Source: Gemmatimonadota bacterium (GTDB lineage: Bacteria > Latescibacterota > UBA2968 > GCA-2709665). From it: a DNA stretch of 64,000 nucleotides. The notes below the pieces were generated by a model that made no database searches, had not been told where the DNA came from, and saw only the letters and a list, made by a program, of their open reading frames with translations. The stretch spans positions 31,507-95,506 of the forward strand of contig JAPPNU010000002.1 of NCBI GenBank assembly GCA_028873695.1, read 5' to 3'. The position numbers and the translations under genes are program-made. Shown here one piece after another: positions 17,671-26,324 of this stretch. Numbering within the stretch: position 1 is the first letter of the stretch; every line of letters begins with the position of its first letter.

Positions 17671-17955
17671 CTATCTCTCCTCCCCGTCGTATTTGCGTCG
17701 CTCCCGCCTGGTGGCTACCCTGCCACTAATGATCCGGATCTTTTCCCCTCTATCTGCATAGCTGACAACCAGACATCTTCCGTTTGAGGAAAGTCCCAGG
17801 TCGATATACCGGTCTTCGGCTATTGAATGATCCGGATCATAGATCGTAATGGCAAGGGGATCGTTAAAAACCGTCTTTGCTTCCTGGAAACTGACACCAT
17901 GCTTTCTCAGATTATCCCTGGATTTCCTCTCATCCCACTCGAATAGAAGTGACAA
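17671..17955 (-). CDS. brnT: BrnT family ribonuclease toxin
   Basis: This 94-residue protein matches the BrnT pattern: FEWDERKSRDNLRKHGVSF at the N-terminus, a middle section DRYIDLGLSSNGRCLVVSYADRG, and a C-terminal RIISGRVATRRERRKYD, where the basic residues serve RNA cleavage. BrnT toxins have a RelE-like fold and act as ribosome-independent RNases. The start is TTG at 17955 with a weak ribosome site; no ATG is available in frame. It pairs with the 73-residue gene downstream. Confidence 0.88.
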   Translation of the reverse strand: MSLLFEWDERKSRDNLRKHGVSFQEAKTVFNDPLAITIYDPDHSIAEDRYIDLGLSSNGRCLVVSYADRGEKIRIISGRVATRRERRKYDGEER

Positions 17956-18264
17956 ATCTCGACCGACTCCATTCTTCTTTTGCCGTTAGATCCTTATCAT
18001 TACCAAAAAATAGGCAAATTTCAATCGTACAACAAGGGAAGAAATCCGAACCAACCCCTGGAAATCGGCGTCAACGTCATAAATAAAACTAGCCGCCACA
18101 CCTGTCCGAACCCGTCGTTCCTGGATAATCTCATTGCGGACCTGGAATCTTCTCGTTACGGGTGGACGCGGAACCTGGTAAAGCCCGAAGTCGCTACAAC
18201 GGCCGCGAGCGCCCTGCGACCGAAGGCAATCTTCCCGCTATCACGACATGATCCACCAATATCC

Positions 18265-18413
18265 GGAGCGAGGGCATCCTGCCCTCGAACTTCGTGCGAC
18301 CCATCAATTCCCGAATCAAGGGCTTATTGTTTCCCTTGCATCCGAGATCAATTTGGAAATGACGGCGCGAGAGCCTCGCGAATCAGCCGCCGACGGCAGG
18401 ATGCCCTCGCTCC
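18265..18413. repeat. 149-bp inverted-repeat element
   Basis: GGAGCGAGGGCATCCTGCC (18265-18283) and GGCAGGATGCCCTCGCTCC (18395-18413) are perfect 19-bp inverted repeats separated by 111 bp. The left arm overlaps a small hairpin (CGAGGGC...GCCCTCG). The surrounding 17956-18481 stretch contains no gene that I can support; the open frame there is an arginine- and proline-rich by-product of this repeat. A miniature mobile element is the simplest reading. Confidence 0.6.
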
Positions 18414-18481
18414 CGGTAACGCCGACCACACTGATCCCAGATCGGTTGCTGTAATGGAAAGCCGTCACATGCCATTATACG

Positions 18482-21211
18482 TTAATTCCCGACTCCGGGC
18501 TCGCCGGTTTCGGGAACCGCGTCCTCCTGATGTTCGGGGAGCGCGAACACGATGCGCTGGCTCATCCAAACGGGGACGGGCTTGCCACCGATCTCGGCAG
18601 GTTTGAACCGGAATTGACTAACTGCATCAATCGCCGGTTGGCGGAATACCTCATCGCCCTTCAACACCTTTGCGTCGCTGACGGATCCGTCTAAATTGAT
18701 CTTGAATTTCAGGAAGACGTTGCCTGTCAACCCTGCCTTTTTTGCGTGATCCGGATATACCGGCCGTACGGTACTCAAGTTCACGTTGACAGGTTTCACG
18801 TCGACGTCCCAGAACTCGAAGACCTTGTCATTGCCAATTTCGCTTCTGTCGGTAGACGCTTCGTCCTGGTGTTCTGAGGGCGCGAACGCAAAATGGTGTG
18901 TCATCCGCACTGCGACGGCCTCGCCATCGTGTTCAGCTGGTCTGTAAAGGAACTGTTTAACCGCAACGATCGCAGGTTTACGAAATATCTCACCGCCCTT
19001 CAGGACAAATGCGTCTACGTCGCTCACGGTACCATCCACGTTGACCTTGAACTTCAAGGCCACGTCTCCCGCCAGGCCTGCTTCTTTCGCGATGTCGGGG
19101 TAAACCGGTTGAACTGAATGAATGACGACGGGCTTTGCGTCTACCGACCGCAACTCAAACACATTCTCGCTGGCGGCGTCGCCTGCGCCGGGAGACGAAG
19201 TGGACATCGGTTTGGGCGGGCTGAAACTGATCCGGTGCGTCATCCACACTGGCACAGGCTTGCCATCACGTTCCCCTGGTTGGAACCTGAATTGTGAAAT
19301 GGCATCAATGGCAGATTTTACAAATACCGATCGACCATTGCCGACACGTACGTCGGTCACTGATCCATCCACGTTGACTTTGAACTTCAAGCTCACAACT
19401 CCCTTGTCCCCCCCGGTAAATCGTGCCCATTCGGGATAGACCGGTGGAACGGAATGTATGACGATTGGCTTTACGTCTACCGACGAAATATCAAACACCT
19501 TCTCACCGTCGGCATCGCTTGAGTCAGGAGGCGGCATGGCCTTTGGTTTGGGTCGCCCAAACCTGATCACGTGCGTCATCCACACGGGGACAGGCTCGCC
19601 GTCCTGCTGGGCAGGTGCGAACCGAAATTTGGAAATGGCAATGATCGCGTCTTCGTGAAATACCGCCTTGCCTTTCACGACTTTGATGTGGCTTGTCGTT
19701 CCATCTACGTTTACGACAAATCTCAAGAACACGTTTCCGACTTCACCCGCTTTTCGCGCCCTTTCGGGATAAACTGATTCAACATGATTTTTTAGTACCG
19801 GTTTGACGTCGACCGACCAGAATTCCAAGACGTTGTCTGGTTCAGAAGAGAAGCGAACGGGTGTTGACAAGGATACCGGCACGACTCTTCCCTCGTGTAC
19901 CGCCGGCCTGAAACGCCACTGTAGTACAGCATCCGAAGCGGCTTTGTGAAATATCTCAGGTCCTTTCAGGACGGCCACCTCGCTGACCGAACCGTCGACA
20001 TTGACGATAATCTTCAGGAGCAAATCACCTTCTATTTTGCCACTACGTGCTTCTTCAGGGTATTCGGGTCCGATAATCTTAAGGGGATGTGGTTTCTCGT
20101 CGACCTCCTCTATGTCGTATACGACGGAGACAACCTCGTTACTGTCAACATGACCAGATGCAGACTCGGCGGTTTGGGGTTTTGCAGGACTCGCGGTCTC
20201 GTCGAGTACGGCCGAATTTGACGACTGAGGTCCACGTTCATCCTGCGTATATGCCTCTCGGATCGAGAACGGCACGATCGCCAGTCCGACGAGAACGAGC
20301 GCAGCCAACTTCCGTTTCGAACGCTTCATATCAACCTCCTTGAAATTGAGGACGTGCTCGAGTCGTTTCCTCAACGTCGTTCCCCGGTCCGAGAAAAACA
20401 CGGTCAGCGCGCGGGGCGCCAATCTCCTGTCGACAAATCCCAGCAGCAGACGTCCGTATTCGGCAGGTGTCAGCCTGGTTTCGCGTAAAACCGCTTCGTC
20501 GCAGCGCAGTTCCCGGATCAACATCAGGCGGCGGTTCAACAGCCAGACCAGCGGGTTTACGCCAAAAAGAGCCGTTGCGATGGCTTGCAGAATGAGGACG
20601 TGAATGTCGCGTTTTTCAAAATGCGCCAGTTCGTGCCTGACGACGCCTTGCAGCTCTTCGGGCGACCAGGAAGACCACTTCGAGGGCAAGATCAGGCGTG
20701 GCCGTGTCAGACCCACCAGTACGGGAGATGGCAAGTCTGCCTTGGAATAGACATCCAGGTTGCGGGGCGCATTCAGTGAGGGAACTTCGCTTGCCAGATC
20801 CACCGGGTTTGCCGATCTCAGCGTACGTCGGAAGGCCGCGTTCTTCCACAGCGCCACCCCGGTCCAGACCGATACTGAGAGAATCCAGACGCAGAACAGA
20901 TAGAACGCGAGCGGAAAGGGGTTCGCTGGTCCAGGCGAGACAGCGACAGCGTCGGATACCACTCCGGAATAGACGGCCGCCTCCACTGCGACACCCGGTG
21001 GAGAATCCAGAAACGAGGGTATCGGAATGGCAAGAACCGGCGGTACAAACACCTTCGCCAGCGCAAGCAGATAAAGCGTGTATCGAAACCGCGTCTCAAG
21101 CGTCAGCCACCGGTCCAACACCCACACCAGAACAATGAAAAGCGAGATCTCGACCATGTGTACCGCGTAGAGGGGCAGCCACGTTTCGGCCAGATTGATT
21201 AAGGCGTTCAT
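18482..21211 (-). CDS. M56 (BlaR1-like) membrane metallopeptidase with five TonB C-terminal domains
   Basis: This 909-residue protein begins with hydrophobic segments (about 18-35, 45-65 and 100-120) and an M56 zinc-protease domain with HELAH at 193-197 and the downstream Glu in RELRCDEAVL. A membrane segment at about 302-318 follows. The rest consists of five tandem TonB C-terminal-like domains starting near 365, 462, 570, 683 and 796, each with PxYPxxA, VNVDG and FRFxPA motifs. No penicillin-binding sensor domain is present. It overlaps the BlaI gene by 4 bp (ATGA). It probably couples an envelope signal to cleavage of the BlaI repressor. Confidence 0.85.
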   Translation of the reverse strand: MNALINLAETWLPLYAVHMVEISLFIVLVWVLDRWLTLETRFRYTLYLLALAKVFVPPVLAIPIPSFLDSPPGVAVEAAVYSGVVSDAVAVSPGPANPFPLAFYLFCVWILSVSVWTGVALWKNAAFRRTLRSANPVDLASEVPSLNAPRNLDVYSKADLPSPVLVGLTRPRLILPSKWSSWSPEELQGVVRHELAHFEKRDIHVLILQAIATALFGVNPLVWLLNRRLMLIRELRCDEAVLRETRLTPAEYGRLLLGFVDRRLAPRALTVFFSDRGTTLRKRLEHVLNFKEVDMKRSKRKLAALVLVGLAIVPFSIREAYTQDERGPQSSNSAVLDETASPAKPQTAESASGHVDSNEVVSVVYDIEEVDEKPHPLKIIGPEYPEEARSGKIEGDLLLKIIVNVDGSVSEVAVLKGPEIFHKAASDAVLQWRFRPAVHEGRVVPVSLSTPVRFSSEPDNVLEFWSVDVKPVLKNHVESVYPERARKAGEVGNVFLRFVVNVDGTTSHIKVVKGKAVFHEDAIIAISKFRFAPAQQDGEPVPVWMTHVIRFGRPKPKAMPPPDSSDADGEKVFDISSVDVKPIVIHSVPPVYPEWARFTGGDKGVVSLKFKVNVDGSVTDVRVGNGRSVFVKSAIDAISQFRFQPGERDGKPVPVWMTHRISFSPPKPMSTSSPGAGDAASENVFELRSVDAKPVVIHSVQPVYPDIAKEAGLAGDVALKFKVNVDGTVSDVDAFVLKGGEIFRKPAIVAVKQFLYRPAEHDGEAVAVRMTHHFAFAPSEHQDEASTDRSEIGNDKVFEFWDVDVKPVNVNLSTVRPVYPDHAKKAGLTGNVFLKFKINLDGSVSDAKVLKGDEVFRQPAIDAVSQFRFKPAEIGGKPVPVWMSQRIVFALPEHQEDAVPETGEPGVGN

Positions 21212-21606
21212 TCCGGACCTCCTTCCTTCGTTTTCTCCCGTTCCTCGATCAATGCGCGCAATTCATCCAGTTCTTGCTTCGAAAGCTCGCCCGAATCCAC
21301 GAGATATGTCGCCAGGGCGCCAAAGGAGCCCTCGAACATCCGCGACACCAGGGTTCGCGTTTCAGCCTTTGCGACGTCTTCCCTCGACACCGCCGGGTTG
21401 TACACATTGACCGGGCCGATCTTTTCCCGATCCAGCACGCCTTTTTCGGACAGGATATTCATGATCGTCTGCACGGTCGTGTATGCCTTCTCGCCGTTGG
21501 GATAGAGGCGATTTACAACGTCCCGAACGGTGACCTGACGTTCGAACTGCCAGACGCCGTCCATCACCTCCCACTCGACCTCGGCCAGCCTGCGTTTTTT
21601 GGCCAT
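21208..21606 (-). CDS. blaI: BlaI/MecI family transcriptional repressor
   Basis: This 132-residue winged-helix repressor has LAEVEWEVMDGVWQ, VTVRDVVNRL and AYTTVQTIMNILSEKGVL, the BlaI/MecI recognition and wing region, followed by a helical dimerisation and cleavage region (KAETRTLVSRMFEGSFGAL). ATG at 21606 with AAAGGAAA upstream was chosen over 21633. It is translationally coupled to the M56 gene downstream and probably represses the pair from the palindrome at 21792-21811. Confidence 0.92.
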   Translation of the reverse strand: MAKKRRLAEVEWEVMDGVWQFERQVTVRDVVNRLYPNGEKAYTTVQTIMNILSEKGVLDREKIGPVNVYNPAVSREDVAKAETRTLVSRMFEGSFGALATYLVDSGELSKQELDELRALIEEREKTKEGGPE

Positions 21607-21791
21607 AAAAATTTCCTTTCGTCTTTGCCGCATTTCCAGTCGTCAAACGCGATTGTGCGTTCTGTTCCGCGGTTGGTTGTCGACCGGCGGGCGCCCACAA
21701 GGGACGCCCCTACGTGCTACGAGTCCTGTCCGATACCGCAATGCCCGGTGGAGGGGGTTTCCACTTCCGTCCATTGAACTTTTCGATGTCG

Positions 21792-21811
21792 ATTACTAAG
21801 TATTTAGTAAT
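21792..21811. promoter_or_regulatory. Predicted BlaI/MecI-type operator
   Basis: ATTACTAA and TTAGTAAT form a perfect 8-bp inverted repeat around a 4-bp centre. It resembles the TACTA-rich dyads bound by BlaI and MecI repressors and overlaps the edge of the predicted -10 box and start site of the blaI promoter, the expected place for autorepression. Confidence 0.65.
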
Positions 21812-21837
21812 ATGACGAATTAATTAGGAAATGTCAA
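21809..21837 (-). promoter_or_regulatory. Sigma-70-type promoter of the blaI-M56 operon
   Basis: On the minus strand TTGACA (21837-21832) and CATATT (21814-21809) are separated by exactly 17 bp in an AT-rich stretch about 200 bp before the blaI start codon. The palindromic operator begins at the -10 end, so repressor binding would block RNA polymerase. Confidence 0.6.
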
Positions 21838-21870
21838 GGGGTGATGATGGTTTTTTTGTTTTTGCAATCG

Positions 21871-21895
21871 CATTTATTGCTTGAAGCAATAAATG
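21871..21895. repeat. 25-bp palindrome in the blaI / heparinase intergenic region
   Basis: Two 12-bp arms, CATTTATTGCTT and AAGCAATAAATG, flank a single central G. The rest of the 21838-22323 gap holds no gene. It includes a CTTCGGCAGGCTCAGGACAA stretch near 21959, similar to short dispersed repeats seen in some uncultured genomes. The palindrome could be an operator for the downstream secreted protein or a repeat unit. Confidence 0.5.
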
Positions 21896-22323
21896 GCTGA
21901 CATCTATTGTGCCCGTTTATCGGCACCCCATCTCCTTCGCCGACCTTTCGACAACCCTTCGGCAGGCTCAGGACAACGGCTAAGGGAGCGGCTCAGGATG
22001 CCGGGGCAATTTAGCGGAAAAAGGGTAAACTATCGGGTGGTACCCGTAATAGGTACAATGCGACGATTCGTCGTCAGCAAATCGACTCGAGGTGGCGTGG
22101 ATTCCGCTATATGGATCCTGAAAGCAGTACTATTCACAATATCCGCCGCACGATGTGAATCGCGTCAAAGGTGTGTCTGGACTTCGATTTGCGGCCGTCG
22201 TATATTTCGTCTTCCGCCGCCGATCGCGGGTCGGTGTGACGTTGGCGTTTGTCGTCGGGCGGACGTGCGTTTGGCGTTTTGGGACGGGACGTGATCTTTC
22301 CGCCCGCTGCCGGAGTACCTGGA

Positions 22324-25300
22324 ATGTCGAATAAGGATCTCACAAGACGGGAGTTTCTGCGAGGCGCCGGAATGGGAACGATGGTTCTGGCAGCGGGATG
22401 CGATCCGGCTATATGGAGGAGCGATATGGGGATCGAACGTATCGACTGTTCGAGAGAATCGCGGTACTGGGAAGGTGAACGGCCGTTTCCCAGAGGCGTG
22501 GCGCACCCGCTGTTCTATACCCGGGAGCAGATCGAGCGCGCCCGGCGGCGAGTGGAATCGTACGGCTGGGCGAAGCAGTTCCGGGATGCGCGCCTACGTT
22601 GGATTGCCCGCCGGGGGATTCTGGAGATGCCGGACGACGTGATACGCGCGGGTATTTCCGAGCAGGTCAACTTTCCGCTTCCTCGCTGTCCCGTGGACCG
22701 CCGCAAGCGAAGCTGGCGGATCCATTTCTGGCAGTGGACTCCCGAGGATCCGGGCCAGGTCAAATGCAAAATCTGCGGAAATGTGTTCCCGGGACCGGAG
22801 CATCAGCCCGTGGGAGAGGTCGAAGTGGTCGGACCCGCCGGCGGTACGGTCCGGTACCGGTATTGGGAGGATGAAGAGGGGATGCGGTATTTTTTCGAAA
22901 ATATGCTGCTGAACTACACCCAGTACCAGATGGTCCGAATGGCGGATCCCCTGGCGATGGCTTACGTCTTTACGGAAGAGGCAGCGTACGCGGAAAAGGC
23001 CGCTGTGATTCTGGATCGGCTGTCACAAGTCTACAAGAACTACCCGGTACACGGTTTGGGCCGGTCGTATCTTCACGCCGACCGAAAGGGTTTTTACGAG
23101 AACCACTTCTACAAGGATCCGCCGTTCCCATTTGTTTCCGCTCGCATGGGGAATTTCCACGCCAGCCCCTTTTCAGACGCGAGCAACGCGTTCCGACTCG
23201 CCCAGGTTTACGACCTGATTGCCGACAGCGGCGCGATCGAGAAACGCTCCGAGGCCGAGGGCCGGGACGTGCGCGCGGCAATCGAGCGGGACCTGCTGTA
23301 CGAGGCGATTCGGCATACGCTGGAGGTCCCCCATGGTTCCACGAATTACGACGGTGGGAGGATCAACGGGCTGGCCCTCGTCGGGCGAGTCCTGGACGAG
23401 GCGGATTTCGTGGCGGAAGCGTATGGGCTGTATCGGACGTTGATCGATAACTGTTACAATTACGACGGGTACTGGCACGAGGATACGGTGAATTATTTCA
23501 ATATGATCACCAGCGGAACGCTGCGCGTGCCTGACGTCATCAGTGGGCCGGGCGGCATCGACGTCTATGGAGAGATGCCGTTTCTGCAGCGGATCTTTAC
23601 GGCGCCGATGGGTTTGTTTATGCCGGACGGACGCACGTTCATGGCCAACGATACGTGGGGGATCAGTACGGGTTTCGCCCGCGTTTCGAGCCGGATTGCA
23701 TCGATGGGCAAATTCGTGGAGGCGGCGGATGAAATCAGGGGTACCTCGCGGATTCCGGTGGCCGACGTGGAATATGCGCTGTTTCGACGGACTTCGGAAG
23801 CCGACAGGCGCGTCACGGAGGAGGACCTGCTGGCGCTGGTGCCATCGAACTATCTGCTGCCGGGTGCGGGCGATGTCATCCTGGGAGTCGGGAGGACATC
23901 AAAAGCCATTCGGGCGACGTTGTGTTACGGTCCCTGGGGCGGGCACCACCATTACGATACGCTCGCGATGGGCATGGACGTCTTCGGTCAGGAATTGCTC
24001 TCGGACATTGGATATACCCATACCCGTTACCGGGAGTGGGCGACGACGGTTGGCAGCCACAATACCGTGGTCGTCGACGGGCAGGAGCAGACACGGGACA
24101 GCGGGCGGCTGCGATGCTATCGTCCGGCGTCTCCCACGCGGACGGGGATCGTCTGTGCGGAGGCCCCGGGCGCGTTCGAGAATACGGAAGTCTATCGCCG
24201 GACGATGATGCTGGTTCCAACGGGGCCCGAGAGCGGGTACGTGGTGGACATGTTCGAGGTGAAGGGCGGGAACGTGCACGACTATCTGCTGCACGGATCG
24301 GCCGATTTCGATCAGACGCTCTCGGCGGCGCCCGACCTGAGCCCGGCGGAAGGCGAGATGATATTGAGCGGCGACGGGACCCGCGGCGCGCTTTACGGAT
24401 ATTTTCATCGTACGCGGGGGACGAACGTATCCGAAGACTTCAAGGTCCGGTTCGAAGGAGAGGGCACGTTCGTTGATGTCAGGTTCGCCGGCGTCCAGGC
24501 GGGTCGATTGCTGGTCAGCGAGGCGCCGTCCATCCGACGGACGCGGGAGGATGACGGCAAGCTGGACGAATTCTGGCTTCGTACGGTCTGTCTACGGCAC
24601 AGAAACGATTCCAGTCTGTTCGTATCCGTCATAGAGGCGCATACCGGTACAGGCGTTGTCAAAGATGCAAGGGTGGTGGCGCGGGACGGGTCCGGGGTGG
24701 TGCTGCGGGTGGAGGAAACCGGCAGGGTCCGGACCATTGCGATGGATCCCGAAGGCGCGGGCCTGGTCGCGAGCCTGCCGGATGGAAGGCGCCTCGAACT
24801 CAGGGGGCGGGCGGGCGTGATGAGCGAGTCCTCGTCGGACGTCGACCTCGACGTGATAGACGGGTCGGCATTACGCGTGGGCGAAGCGGAGGTTCATCGG
24901 ACTCGCGACTACGTTGGGACGGTAACCGGGCTGGCTGGGGATATCTCAGGGGAACCGGGGCGCAGCGAACTCGTGCTTGACGTTGCATTGCCGGAAGATG
25001 GATCGCTGGACGGCAAGGTGGTCTACGTCCGGCATCCATCGGGACTGGAAACGGTATACATGGCGAAGCGAATCGTACGCGAGGCCGGCCGCAGCCGCGT
25101 CTTCCTCGCCGGTATGCCCCGTTTTGTCAGGGGCAGGGGCGAGGTGACGTCCGGAAAGCGATCCAGGTTCGACAGCAAGGTCGATCACCCGAAAGAAGGG
25201 GCGTATCCGGGATGCCGGCTACGGATCGGGGACCGGGTGTTCACGATTCGTAGAGTGCGACGTCGCAAGGCTTTTTTCGTAGAGGAAACGTTTGATTTTT

Positions 25301-25371
25301 CGAAGGTTATCGGCGCGACATTCGAAGTGTATTCAACGGCCGTTGGCGATACCGTCAGAATTGTGGCGTAG
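22324..25371 (+). CDS. Tat-exported heparinase II/III-like lipoprotein
   Basis: This 1015-residue protein starts with a twin-arginine signal (LTRREFLRGAG) that ends in a lipobox LAAGC at residue 26, so it is probably folded in the cytoplasm, exported by Tat and lipid-anchored. A CKICGNVFPG half-ribbon (148-151) precedes a helical toroid-like region. The heparinase II/III domain has GGHHHYDTLAMGMDVFGQE and GSHNTVVVDGQEQ. The last 250 residues form an extra beta-rich part. ATG at 22324 has GGAG 8 nt upstream; the frame from 22249 is unsupported. It acts at the envelope, unlike the protein at 4153-6666. Confidence 0.84.
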   Translation: MSNKDLTRREFLRGAGMGTMVLAAGCDPAIWRSDMGIERIDCSRESRYWEGERPFPRGVAHPLFYTREQIERARRRVESYGWAKQFRDARLRWIARRGILEMPDDVIRAGISEQVNFPLPRCPVDRRKRSWRIHFWQWTPEDPGQVKCKICGNVFPGPEHQPVGEVEVVGPAGGTVRYRYWEDEEGMRYFFENMLLNYTQYQMVRMADPLAMAYVFTEEAAYAEKAAVILDRLSQVYKNYPVHGLGRSYLHADRKGFYENHFYKDPPFPFVSARMGNFHASPFSDASNAFRLAQVYDLIADSGAIEKRSEAEGRDVRAAIERDLLYEAIRHTLEVPHGSTNYDGGRINGLALVGRVLDEADFVAEAYGLYRTLIDNCYNYDGYWHEDTVNYFNMITSGTLRVPDVISGPGGIDVYGEMPFLQRIFTAPMGLFMPDGRTFMANDTWGISTGFARVSSRIASMGKFVEAADEIRGTSRIPVADVEYALFRRTSEADRRVTEEDLLALVPSNYLLPGAGDVILGVGRTSKAIRATLCYGPWGGHHHYDTLAMGMDVFGQELLSDIGYTHTRYREWATTVGSHNTVVVDGQEQTRDSGRLRCYRPASPTRTGIVCAEAPGAFENTEVYRRTMMLVPTGPESGYVVDMFEVKGGNVHDYLLHGSADFDQTLSAAPDLSPAEGEMILSGDGTRGALYGYFHRTRGTNVSEDFKVRFEGEGTFVDVRFAGVQAGRLLVSEAPSIRRTREDDGKLDEFWLRTVCLRHRNDSSLFVSVIEAHTGTGVVKDARVVARDGSGVVLRVEETGRVRTIAMDPEGAGLVASLPDGRRLELRGRAGVMSESSSDVDLDVIDGSALRVGEAEVHRTRDYVGTVTGLAGDISGEPGRSELVLDVALPEDGSLDGKVVYVRHPSGLETVYMAKRIVREAGRSRVFLAGMPRFVRGRGEVTSGKRSRFDSKVDHPKEGAYPGCRLRIGDRVFTIRRVRRRKAFFVEETFDFSKVIGATFEVYSTAVGDTVRIVA

Positions 25372-25514
25372 CCACTGTTTTCGCGCGAATATTCGAAGAC
25401 CATTCCGGCGAATGTGGGTCCTGTGGGTCCATCTGCCGCGCGTGGTGTGCGCCTCGCCGGGTTTGAAATGATCCTCTTGGCGGGTCCGGACCCTGACAGT
25501 GACCAAATGGCGAA

Positions 25515-26246
25515 TCAGCTTCCCTCTTCCTCTTCGGCGTAGGCATGCCCGCCCATGATTGCCCGGACTTCGACGGCTGAAGAGGCTCTCAGCAGGGCGC
25601 CCATACGCTCCTCCTCTTCCTTCTGCAGGGCACTCACGTTGTTGAGCACGGGCTCCAGTTTGTCGGCGGGAAACTTGCAGGCGCCGTTCTCGTCCATATG
25701 GATGATTTCGCCCGGCGCCACGTCCATGCCGCCTACGGAAACCGGCACATTCACCGCGTGAACGGCCATGCCTCCGTGCCCTGCCGTGACCCCGCTGAGC
25801 ATGTACTGAAATTTCATGGGTCGGATCTCGTCAATGTCCCTGGACGGCCCGTTGGAGATGGCGCCCACGCACCCGACGGCCTTCATCGCAGAGGTCATGT
25901 TTCCACCCGCCAGCCCGACCTTTGCCGCGAGTTCAGGCGGGAATTTCTGCTGGAAGACGAGGACGCTGGGTTTCGGTGAAGCGTCCAGCGCGTCGATCAC
26001 GTCCATAAATGACAGAGAGTTGTAATCCGGATCGGGCAGTCCGAAGACGCACGTCACCGCGTAACCCACCGTGCGGCCCAGTTCGGGATACATGCAACGG
26101 ATGGATTGGTCCGTGTACCAGTTTTCCGTCCAGGGATTGTAGAGACTCAGGCAGAGCGGGTTGCCCGGATACGTGGCCACGACGTTCGTGATCGAGGGGG
26201 TGTCGAAGTTCTTCAGTTCGTCCAGCATCTCCTGAGCGGTCGTCAT
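25515..26246 (-). CDS. RraA-like / 4-hydroxy-4-methyl-2-oxoglutarate aldolase family protein
   Basis: This 243-residue protein has the RraA-fold core: GYAVTCVF, GGNMTSAMKAVGCVGAISNGPSRDIDEI (a GGxxxxxA loop followed by GxxxDG-like residues), and VSVGGMDVAPGEIIHMDENG. The motif usually includes GxxxRD; here it reads GPSRDID. Relatives are divalent-metal aldolases or decarboxylases acting on 2-oxo acids, such as in uronate or aromatic breakdown. ATG at 26246 follows AAGGAGGAG. It ends a minus-strand run behind three PhyH genes, so it may process an oxidised product of theirs. Confidence 0.82.
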   Translation of the reverse strand: MTTAQEMLDELKNFDTPSITNVVATYPGNPLCLSLYNPWTENWYTDQSIRCMYPELGRTVGYAVTCVFGLPDPDYNSLSFMDVIDALDASPKPSVLVFQQKFPPELAAKVGLAGGNMTSAMKAVGCVGAISNGPSRDIDEIRPMKFQYMLSGVTAGHGGMAVHAVNVPVSVGGMDVAPGEIIHMDENGACKFPADKLEPVLNNVSALQKEEEERMGALLRASSAVEVRAIMGGHAYAEEEEGS

Positions 26247-26324
26247 TTGCTCCTCCTTCGGCCTTGAACGGGATTGAAATAAGCGCGTCAACCCCTGTAG
26301 TTTCGCCTGTTACGCGGGCTCGGC

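Noticed and set aside
17980..18606. 208-codon plus-strand frame covering the 149-bp element
   Set aside because: It runs across both inverted repeats and into the 3' end of the M56 gene; the product is Pro/Arg/Ser-rich.
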